Assembly (NCBI GenBank): GCA_017992765.1
Contig: JAGOOA010000009.1
Span: 1 to 39,278, forward strand
Source: Syntrophorhabdaceae bacterium
GTDB lineage: Bacteria; Desulfobacterota; Syntrophorhabdia; Syntrophorhabdales; Syntrophorhabdaceae
Direction of reading: 5' to 3'
Length of the DNA stretch: 39,278 nt
Below the pieces are notes generated by a model. The model saw only the letters and a list, made by a program, of their open reading frames with translations. It made no database searches and had not been told where the DNA came from. Numbering within the stretch: the first letter of the stretch is position 1; each line of letters starts with the position of its first letter. Below, one piece after another: positions 32,911-39,278 of the stretch. The translations under genes and the position numbers were made by a program.

Positions 32911-33582
32911 ATGGGCGCCATTGAGGAATCCATTTGCGCGGTAAGGGACCGTATTGCGAAAGCATGCCGCCGTGCAGGACGCCAGCCCGAAGAGGTGCGA
33001 TTAATAGGGGTTACGAAAAAGGTTAGTACTGAGAAGATTGAAGCTGCCGTTGCGTGTGGCCTCCGCGATTTTGGTGAAAACTACATCCAGGAGGCACGCG
33101 GGAAGATCGAAGAAATAGTCGGTGATATATCCTGGCATATGATCGGGCATATCCAGACCAACAAGGTAAAGTATATCCCGCGACTTTTTCGTTGCGTCCA
33201 TTCGGTCGACAGGTGGGATATCGTCGAGGGGCTTGAACGATACGGAAGGCAAATAGATATGCTCTTTGAGGTCAATGTTGCCGGAGAGGACTCCAAACAC
33301 GGCACGGGGACGGACGGCCTGCGGAGAATGCTTGAAAAGACAAAGGCATTGGCGCATGCAAGGCCTGTAGGGCTGATGACCATGGCGCCTTTTGTAGGTG
33401 ACCCCGAAGAGATACGGTGGGTATTTGCACGGTTACGGGAAATTCTGAAGGAGATGAACGACGAATTCGGGCTGACGATGAGAGAGCTTTCGATGGGGAT
33501 GTCTTCGGACTTTGAGGTGGCCATTGAAGAAGGAGCAACGATGGTGCGTATAGGCACCGCGATATTTGGTGAGCGATTATGA
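32911..33582 (+). CDS. YggS-family pyridoxal-phosphate homeostasis protein
   Basis: A 223-residue single-domain PLP-binding protein of the YggS/PLPBP family, which buffers PLP rather than catalysing a defined reaction. The PLP lysine lies in GVTKKVSTEKIEAA, followed by FGENYIQEA, WHMIGHIQTNKVK and the phosphate-binding C-terminal LSMGMSSDFEVAIEEGATMVRIGTAIFG. It overlaps argH by 4 bp, so the two are translationally coupled. No strong ribosome site is seen. Confidence 0.94.
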   Translation: MGAIEESICAVRDRIAKACRRAGRQPEEVRLIGVTKKVSTEKIEAAVACGLRDFGENYIQEARGKIEEIVGDISWHMIGHIQTNKVKYIPRLFRCVHSVDRWDIVEGLERYGRQIDMLFEVNVAGEDSKHGTGTDGLRRMLEKTKALAHARPVGLMTMAPFVGDPEEIRWVFARLREILKEMNDEFGLTMRELSMGMSSDFEVAIEEGATMVRIGTAIFGERL

Positions 33583-34952
33583 AACCATGGGGCGGCAGGT
33601 TTAAAGGAAAAACAGACCCTCTCCTTGAGAGGTTCAGCGCATCCATCGATTATGACCAGGCTCTTTACCGGTATGACATTGAGGGGAGCAAGGCCCATGC
33701 GGAAATGCTCAACAGGATCGGCGTCCTGACAAAAGAAGAGATGAAGGATATTGCAGCCTCCCTTGATGATATACAGAAAGAAATAGAGATGGGCATATTC
33801 ACTTTTTCCAGCAGCCTCGAGGATATCCACATGCATATAGAGGCGAGGCTTATAGAAAAGACAGGCGAAGCCGGGAAAAAGCTCCACACGGGCCGAAGCA
33901 GGAACGATCAGGTTTCGCTCGACACGAGGATGTACCTGAAGGACCGGCTGAAGCGCGTTGAGGAAGGCCTCATGGGGCTCCTGAAGGGCCTTTTGCAAAA
34001 GGCGGAAAAAGAAAAAGAGACGATCATGCCGGGCTATACCCACATGCAGAAGGCGCAGGTAGTTACCTTTTCGCATTACCTCATGGCGTATTACTATATG
34101 TTCAAAAGGGACCGGGAAAGGCTGCAGAACATCCTGCGCGGAATCGATGTCATGCCTTTGGGGAGCGGCGCCCTCGCGGGCTCCACGATGCCTCTCGACA
34201 GGGATTTTGTCAGAAAAAAGCTCGGCTTCGCAAGGGTGTCCGAGAACAGTATGGATTCGGTCTCCGACAGGGATTTTGTCGTTGACGCGATCTACGGGGC
34301 CGCCATGGCCATGATGCACATGAGCAGGCTATCGGAAGACCTTATTATCTTTTCGTCCAACGAGGTTGCATTTGTGGCTTTGCCGGATGCGCTCTGCACG
34401 GGAAGCAGCCTGATGCCGCACAAGAAAAATCCCGACGCGCTGGAGCTGATTCGCGGCAAGGCCTCGCGGGTCATCAGTGACCTCTTCAGCATTTTTACGA
34501 TACTGAAGGGCTTGCCGATGACCTACAACAGGGACCTTCAGGAGGATAAAGAGCCCTTGTTCCATGCGATAGAGACGGCGCAAGAATCCCTCGCCGTGAT
34601 GACGCTGTGCATAGCCGGGATGAAGGCTGACAGGAAGCGGATGGAACGCGCGGTAAGGGAAAGCTACATGCCTGCCGTTGAGATGGCAGAATACCTCACG
34701 CTCAAGGGCGTCCCGTTCAGAGAGGCGCACGGCATCGTGGGAAGGCTCGTGCGGGATTGTGAGGAGAAGGGAAAGCCGTTCAAGAACCTGACGATCACCA
34801 CGCTGAAGAAATTCTCGCCGCTCTTCGAGAAAGACGTTTTTGCCAGTATTGACCCGCAGGCTATCTTGAAGAACAGGAAGACGGAAGGAGCAGCCTCTTT
34901 TAAGGAAGTAGAGAGACAGATCAATGCTGAAAAGGTATATTGTAATCGCTAG
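33579..34952 (+). CDS. argH: Argininosuccinate lyase
   Basis: A 457-residue member of the fumarase/aspartase superfamily that splits argininosuccinate into arginine and fumarate. HTGRSRNDQV is at residues 103-112, and the signature GSSLMPHKKNPD at 275-286 carries the catalytic serine loop. It is full length. It starts inside the end of the YggS gene and its last 29 bp overlap the following lipoprotein gene. Confidence 0.96.
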   Translation: MKPWGGRFKGKTDPLLERFSASIDYDQALYRYDIEGSKAHAEMLNRIGVLTKEEMKDIAASLDDIQKEIEMGIFTFSSSLEDIHMHIEARLIEKTGEAGKKLHTGRSRNDQVSLDTRMYLKDRLKRVEEGLMGLLKGLLQKAEKEKETIMPGYTHMQKAQVVTFSHYLMAYYYMFKRDRERLQNILRGIDVMPLGSGALAGSTMPLDRDFVRKKLGFARVSENSMDSVSDRDFVVDAIYGAAMAMMHMSRLSEDLIIFSSNEVAFVALPDALCTGSSLMPHKKNPDALELIRGKASRVISDLFSIFTILKGLPMTYNRDLQEDKEPLFHAIETAQESLAVMTLCIAGMKADRKRMERAVRESYMPAVEMAEYLTLKGVPFREAHGIVGRLVRDCEEKGKPFKNLTITTLKKFSPLFEKDVFASIDPQAILKNRKTEGAASFKEVERQINAEKVYCNR

Positions 34953-35922
34953 CATTATTGTGCTGGTTGCAGCCGCCGGATGCGGCAAGAAAGGCGACCC
35001 CATGCCGAGGATACTCTCCTCGCCTGCAGGGATCAGCGACCTCTCGGGGGCGGTGAAAGACGGGGTCCTTTTTCTTTCTTTCTCAAGCCCGGCACTGAAT
35101 GCGGACGCTTTGGAGGCGAAAGGCCTCGCCGGCTTCAGGGTATTAAAGGCCTGCGGTTCCTGTGTCGCGGGGACATTCGAACCTTTCAAAGATATCCGCC
35201 TTGACGAAAAGAAAGGGTATGCCCTCTATGGCAACAAGATGTATGTCTACGACGAAGACCTTACGGGCGGGCTGCTGTATTCCTACAGGGTGCATCCATA
35301 TACAAAACAGGGTACTATCGGGGATGCATCGAATGTTTTTTCCATCAAGTGGGAAATTCCGCCGGACCAGCCAAGGAACGTTTCAGCAAAGGAGGATGAC
35401 GGGAGGGTGGAGTTTTCCTGGTCAAGGGAGGAAGGGTTTCTCTATAATATATACCGCTATGAGAACGGTTCCTATCCGCTTTTTCCCCTGAACAAGACCC
35501 CCCTTGCAGTTTCTCTTTATGCTGATTCCGGGCTTGAGAATGGGAAAAAGTATCGCTATGCGGTCCGAAAGGTCAGGGTAAAAGGCGGGGTGCAGTGGGA
35601 GGGCGAAGGGGTCATGCTGGACGTTGTTCCAAAGGACAAAACACCCCCTACGGTGCCCCTCGACATGAAGGCTGAGCGGAAGGGCAATACGGTTGTGATA
35701 ACCTGGAAGGAGCCTCCCGACAAGGATCTTGCCGGGTATAATGTATACAGGATCGGAGCAGGGACGGCGAAAAGGCTCAATACAGAGCTTACCAGGGATA
35801 CTTCGTTTATCGACGCGGTGGTGCCTGATCTGCGATACGTTTCCTACTACGTAACATCCGTTGATACATCGGGGAACGAAAGCGGGCAGTCGAGAGAGCT
35901 TATAGTGATCCTGAGAGAATGA
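34924..35922 (+). CDS. Lipoprotein with LptM-like start and fibronectin type III-like domains
   Basis: A 332-residue predicted lipoprotein. Residues 1-19 are a signal peptide, and the lipobox VAAAGC puts the lipidated cysteine at C20. CGKKGDPMPR right after it resembles the CGxKGPL start of LptM/YifL-type lipoproteins, which in other proteobacteria sit beside lysA or dapF. Here the short tail is replaced by about 300 residues with fibronectin III-like repeats, clearest at about 145-235 (PPDQPRNVSAKEDDGRVEFSW) and 240-330 (PPTVPLDMKAERKGNTVVITW). It begins 29 bp before the end of argH. Function is unknown. Confidence 0.85.
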   Translation: MLKRYIVIASIIVLVAAAGCGKKGDPMPRILSSPAGISDLSGAVKDGVLFLSFSSPALNADALEAKGLAGFRVLKACGSCVAGTFEPFKDIRLDEKKGYALYGNKMYVYDEDLTGGLLYSYRVHPYTKQGTIGDASNVFSIKWEIPPDQPRNVSAKEDDGRVEFSWSREEGFLYNIYRYENGSYPLFPLNKTPLAVSLYADSGLENGKKYRYAVRKVRVKGGVQWEGEGVMLDVVPKDKTPPTVPLDMKAERKGNTVVITWKEPPDKDLAGYNVYRIGAGTAKRLNTELTRDTSFIDAVVPDLRYVSYYVTSVDTSGNESGQSRELIVILRE

Positions 35923-35990
35923 AAAGGTTCAGGCGCCGGGAAGCAGGATGGGGGAGTTAAGTCCTGATCAGGAGGGGCACACAAGAGAAG

Positions 35991-37250
35991 ATGCATTACT
36001 TTGAATACAAGAAAGGCCAATTGTATTGTGAAAAGGTGCCCGTGGCAGAGATTGCCGCCGCTGTCGGCACACCATTTTACGTATATAGCTACCGGACCTT
36101 CGAGAGGCATTTCCGCGTCTTTAACGATGCATTCAGGAAGATACCCCATGTCACGTGTTATTCCTGCAAGGCCAATGAGAGCAGCGCGATACTGAGGATG
36201 ACCGCAAAGTTCGGCGGCGGCGCAGATATCGTGTCCGGCGGAGAACTTTATAAGGCCCTTCGTGCCGGGATACCCGCAAACAAAATAGTGTTTTCCGGCG
36301 TAGGCAAGACGGAGGAGGAACTGCGATCTGCGATCAGGGCAGGCATCCTCATGATCAATATCGAGTCTGAGGGGGAGCTGCAGGCCGTCTCAAGACTGGC
36401 ACAGGCCTTAAAGAAGGCCGTGCCTGTGTCAATACGGGTGAATCCCGAGATTGACCCCAAGACCCACCCTTACATAACGACAGGGCTGAAAAAGAACAAG
36501 TTCGGCGTGCTGTGGAAGGACGCCCGCAGGCTTTACAAGGCAATGGGGGAAGACCGCCTCCTTGTACCGGTGGGCATATCATCCCATATAGGGTCCCAGA
36601 TACTTGAGCTTGCCCCCTTTGTTGAGGCAGTGCGGTCTTTGAAGTCAATGATCCGGCAACTGCAAGAAGAAGGCACATTCGTACGGATGGTCGATATCGG
36701 CGGAGGGCTTGGGATAACCTACAAGGATGAACTGCCACCGCACCCCGAAGACTACGCCCGGGTAATGGAGGAAGAACTGGAAGGAACAGACCTCACGCTC
36801 ATACTTGAGCCTGGCAGGGTGCTCGTGGGGAACAGCGGGGTCTTCGTCACGAAACTTCTGTATACCAAGAAGATGCCGGGAAAGACCTTTTATATTGTCG
36901 ATGGGGCGATGAACGACCTTGTGAGGCCCGCACTCTACGATGCATACCACGAAATAGTCCCGGTGAAAGAAGGCAAAGGCGATTCCGTAAGGGTAGACGT
37001 TGTGGGCCCTGTTTGCGAATCCGGTGATTTTTTTGCAAGAGGCCGGAGAATATCGTCGATCAAAAACGGGGATCTTCTCGCAGTCCTCGGTGCCGGCGCA
37101 TACGGTTTTTCCATGTCTTCGAACTACAACGCCAGGAGGCGGGTTGCCGAAGTGCTTGTAAAGGACAGAGAATTTTATGTTATAAGAAAAAGAGAGGCCC
37201 TCAGCGATCTTGTGAGGGGCGAGTCTGTACCGCACTTTCTGGAGGTGTGA
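35991..37250 (+). CDS. lysA: Diaminopimelate decarboxylase
   Basis: A 419-residue fold-III PLP enzyme that decarboxylates meso-diaminopimelate to lysine, the last step of the pathway. The PLP lysine is K60 in YSCKANES. Further landmarks are HIGSQI, the glycine-rich VDIGGGLG, LILEPGR, GPVCESGDFFA with the cysteine of the partner active site, and GAYGFSMSSNYN. The start is ATG at 35991, with AGGAGGGG about 13 bases upstream. It is followed after four bases by dapF. Confidence 0.95.
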   Translation: MHYFEYKKGQLYCEKVPVAEIAAAVGTPFYVYSYRTFERHFRVFNDAFRKIPHVTCYSCKANESSAILRMTAKFGGGADIVSGGELYKALRAGIPANKIVFSGVGKTEEELRSAIRAGILMINIESEGELQAVSRLAQALKKAVPVSIRVNPEIDPKTHPYITTGLKKNKFGVLWKDARRLYKAMGEDRLLVPVGISSHIGSQILELAPFVEAVRSLKSMIRQLQEEGTFVRMVDIGGGLGITYKDELPPHPEDYARVMEEELEGTDLTLILEPGRVLVGNSGVFVTKLLYTKKMPGKTFYIVDGAMNDLVRPALYDAYHEIVPVKEGKGDSVRVDVVGPVCESGDFFARGRRISSIKNGDLLAVLGAGAYGFSMSSNYNARRRVAEVLVKDREFYVIRKREALSDLVRGESVPHFLEV

Positions 37251-37254
37251 AGCA

Positions 37255-38070
37255 GTGGCTGAGCTAGAGTTTTACAAGATGAGCGCAAGCGGCAACGACT
37301 TTATCCTTATTGACAACCGCGACGGAAAAGTCTACAAGAAATTCAGGAACATCAGCGAATTCGTAAAAAAGGTGAGCAGGCAGCATCATTCGGTCGGCGC
37401 CGACGGCGTTATACTCATCGAAGCTGCAAGGGAATATAATAATTTTAGCTGGCGGTTTTTTAACGCTGACGGCTCAGAGGCGGAGATGTGCGGCAACGGC
37501 GGACGATGCGCGGCGCGTTTTGCCAAAATGAAAGGCATTGCCGGAGAGAAAATGACCTTTGAAACAATGGCCGGCATCATCAAAGCAGAGGTCAATGGCG
37601 CGAAGGTGAAGCTTCAGCTTACCACCCCGAAGGACCTGAAGCTCGATTACCCGGTCAAGCTCGAGGACAAAGAAATTTTCATTAACAGCGTCGATACAGG
37701 AGTGCCCCACGCGGTGCTGGTGGTGAAGGATATTGATTATATCTCGGTAAACGAGCTGGGGAGCTCGATACGATACCACAAAATGTTTGGCAAGAAAGGG
37801 ACAAATGTGAACTTTGTCGAGATCATCGACACGAAGAACGTAAAGCTGAGAACCTACGAGAGGGGCGTTGAAGGAGAGACGTATGCGTGCGGGACGGGGG
37901 CGGTCGCCTCCGTGGTTATCCTGAGCAGAAAGTCCCAGGTGAAAAGCCCTGTCAACGTGCATACGCGTGGTGGAGAAATTTTGAAGATCTATATGAACGA
38001 AGAGGTCTACCTTGAAGGCGGCACAAAGATCATATTCATAGGCAAGCTGTACGAAGAGGCGTTGACGTGA
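37255..38070 (+). CDS. dapF: Diaminopimelate epimerase
   Basis: A 271-residue epimerase converting LL- to meso-diaminopimelate without cofactor. The two catalytic cysteines are C79 in MCGNGGR and C212 in ACGTGA. The start is GTG at 37255 with GGAGG nine bases upstream, inside the end of lysA, so the two genes are coupled. It is full length. Confidence 0.96.
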   Translation: MAELEFYKMSASGNDFILIDNRDGKVYKKFRNISEFVKKVSRQHHSVGADGVILIEAAREYNNFSWRFFNADGSEAEMCGNGGRCAARFAKMKGIAGEKMTFETMAGIIKAEVNGAKVKLQLTTPKDLKLDYPVKLEDKEIFINSVDTGVPHAVLVVKDIDYISVNELGSSIRYHKMFGKKGTNVNFVEIIDTKNVKLRTYERGVEGETYACGTGAVASVVILSRKSQVKSPVNVHTRGGEILKIYMNEEVYLEGGTKIIFIGKLYEEALT

Positions 38071-38096
38071 ACAGGCCGCGTTCAACAGACAGTGTT

Positions 38097-38136
38097 CAGG
38101 CTGGCTGATCGCTGACAGCGTAAAGCTGACCTATCA
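38097..38136. repeat. AGC-type repeat words inside the dap cluster
   Basis: CAGGCTGGCTGATCGCTGACAGC and AAAGCTGACCTATCAG lie in the 79-bp gap between dapF and dapA. They belong to the AGCTATCAGC/GCTGATGGCTG family found in most other gaps. Confidence 0.6.
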
Positions 38137-38149
38137 GAAAGGAGCCAAT

Positions 38150-39037
38150 ATGGACTTAAAAGGTGTTTTCACAGCCATGGTAACGCCTTTCAAAAATGAA
38201 AAGGTTGATGAAGATGCGTTGAGAAGCCTTATCGAGTTTCAGCTGCAAGAGGGCGTTGACGGCCTTGTTCCCTGTGGAACGACAGGGGAAGCGCCTACCC
38301 TTTCTTACGAAGAACACGAGAGGGTGATCGAGCTGACGGTGAAATATGCAAAAGGCTTGGTCCCGGTTATCGCGGGGACAGGCTCAAACAGCACGAAAGA
38401 AGCGATAGAGCTGACAGAGGGCGCGAAGAGGCTCGGCGCTGACGCGTGCCTTCTCACAACGCCCTACTACAACAAACCCTCACAGGAAGGTCTTTACCGG
38501 CATTATAAAGAGATAGCCGGGGCCGTTGATATACCGCTTGTCCTTTACAACATACCGGGCCGAACGGGCATCAACATGACGCCAGAGACGATCAAAAAGA
38601 TCGCTGAGATCCCTAATGTCGTCGGCATCAAGGAGGCGTCGGGATCTCTTGTGCAGGTCTCAGAGATATACAGATTAACGGGCGGCAATTTCACAATACT
38701 TTCCGGTGACGACAACATCTTTCTGCCGATGATGAGCGTTGGCGCGGTTGGCGTCATCTCGGTGATCTCCAACATTATGCCGAAAGTATTGAAAGCGCTT
38801 TACAGGGCCTTCATGGAAGATAGGGACATTGTGAAGGCGCGGGACCTGCACACAGAGCTTATGCCGCTTTTCCAGGGCATGTTCATCGAGACAAACCCGA
38901 TCCCGGTCAAGGAAGCCCTCTATTATATGGGTATGATCGAGAGGGAATTGAGATTGCCATTGTGCCCGCTTACCGACACGAACAGCAAATACCTGAAGGG
39001 GCTGCTAAGGGAGAAGGGACTGCTAAGAAGGGAATAG
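38150..39037 (+). CDS. dapA: 4-hydroxy-tetrahydrodipicolinate synthase
   Basis: A 295-residue TIM-barrel class I aldolase that condenses pyruvate with aspartate semialdehyde, the first committed lysine step. T44 and T45 (CGTTGEAPT), Y133 (LYNIPGRTG) and the Schiff-base lysine K161 (GIKEASG) match the E. coli catalytic residues at the same positions. AAAGGAG precedes the ATG. It is full length. Confidence 0.97.
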   Translation: MDLKGVFTAMVTPFKNEKVDEDALRSLIEFQLQEGVDGLVPCGTTGEAPTLSYEEHERVIELTVKYAKGLVPVIAGTGSNSTKEAIELTEGAKRLGADACLLTTPYYNKPSQEGLYRHYKEIAGAVDIPLVLYNIPGRTGINMTPETIKKIAEIPNVVGIKEASGSLVQVSEIYRLTGGNFTILSGDDNIFLPMMSVGAVGVISVISNIMPKVLKALYRAFMEDRDIVKARDLHTELMPLFQGMFIETNPIPVKEALYYMGMIERELRLPLCPLTDTNSKYLKGLLREKGLLRRE

Positions 39038-39074
39038 AGAAAACGGCTCATGGTTCATTGCTCAGGACAAGACC

Positions 39075-39222
39075 AAGCACGAAATACTAATTTCGAAATT
39101 CTAAACAAATCCGAATGTCCCAATTTTCAAAATACAAAACACAAACAACATGAATTCGTTTTGAACATTTGATGTTTGAATTTTGATATTGTTTAGGATT
39201 TGGTGCTTAGAAATTCGTGCTT
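39075..39222. repeat. Long AT-rich inverted repeat between dapA and dapB
   Basis: AAGCACGAA at 39075-39083 is complementary to TTCGTGCTT at 39214-39222. Between them the left half (AATTTCGAAATTCTAAACAAATCC, CAATTTTCAAAATACAAAAC) and the reverse complement of the right half share many blocks, so the 148-bp unit could form an imperfect hairpin. It has no ORF and its base composition is unlike its neighbours. It looks like a small mobile or repeat element. Confidence 0.7.
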
Positions 39223-39255
39223 GATTTTACTATGAGCTATTGTAAGGAGTATGAC

Positions 39256-39278
39256 ATGATTAAGCTGGTAATAACAGG
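39256..39278 (+). CDS. dapB: Start of 4-hydroxy-tetrahydrodipicolinate reductase (cut by window end)
   Basis: ATG at 39256 has AAGGAG six bases upstream and encodes MIKLVITG before the window ends. This matches the N-terminus of DapB (first strand and start of the glycine-rich NADPH loop), and its position after dapA fits. Only seven to eight codons are visible, so the call rests largely on context. Confidence 0.6.

Overview
This 39.3 kb window looks like chromosome from a strictly anaerobic, possibly syntrophic member of the Desulfobacterota (Syntrophorhabdus-like or a neighbouring class). The evidence is gene content and order: lysS next to LolC/E-LolD, an argH-lipoprotein-lysA-dapF-dapA-dapB cluster, RimO, Maf, CutA, a TIGR02757-type protein, and a long acyl-CoA/ETF/FixCX operon. 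No rRNA, tRNA, CRISPR array, phage gene or transposase gene was found. The genus is an inference; only the delta-type anaerobe assignment is reasonably firm.

Layout. 1-10265 (minus strand): a radical SAM protein, LolD and LolC/E, LysS, RimO, a TIGR02757-family protein, a conserved protein of unknown function, a cupin and a DsbC-like oxidoreductase. 10500-24622 (plus strand): fourteen tightly packed genes forming one catabolic unit. They encode a split B12-dependent acyl-CoA mutase, a DctPQM TRAP importer, an AMP-forming acyl-CoA ligase, an MmgE/PrpD protein, an XRE-cupin regulator, a MeaB-type GTPase, an acyl-CoA dehydrogenase, EtfBA and FixCX. 24628-27724 (minus): a polar amino-acid ABC importer. 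27868-31377 (minus): HAD phosphatase, SerA and a class V aminotransferase, plausibly a complete serine pathway. 31591-31923 (minus): CutA. 32239-39278 (plus): Maf, YggS, ArgH, a lipoprotein, LysA, DapF, DapA and the first codons of DapB.

How the genes work together. The plus-strand operon reads as a full route for one unknown organic acid: uptake by TRAP, CoA activation, carbon-skeleton rearrangement by the mutase (protected by its own MeaB), dehydrogenation, and electron delivery through ETF and FixCX, under a self-encoded regulator. The mutase large subunit keeps the Tyr and Arg that hold the substrate carboxylate in methylmalonyl-CoA mutase. It has lost the usual HxQT loop, replaced by six glycines, and the Asn that contacts adenosine. 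The dehydrogenase lacks the glutamate of the common YEGT motif. This makes the operon the best candidate here for undescribed biochemistry.

The second striking feature is the non-coding DNA. Most gaps outside the catabolic operon are filled with several families of short word-like repeats (AGCTATCAGC/GCTGATGGCTG, GGTGAAAGG, GAAGGTGAGAAGAGCAG, CGATATACG, GGGACGA and a long AT-rich inverted repeat). An 80-bp perfect direct repeat with two hairpins lies at the left end, and one copy supplies the stop codon of the radical SAM gene. The operon's internal junctions carry none of these words.
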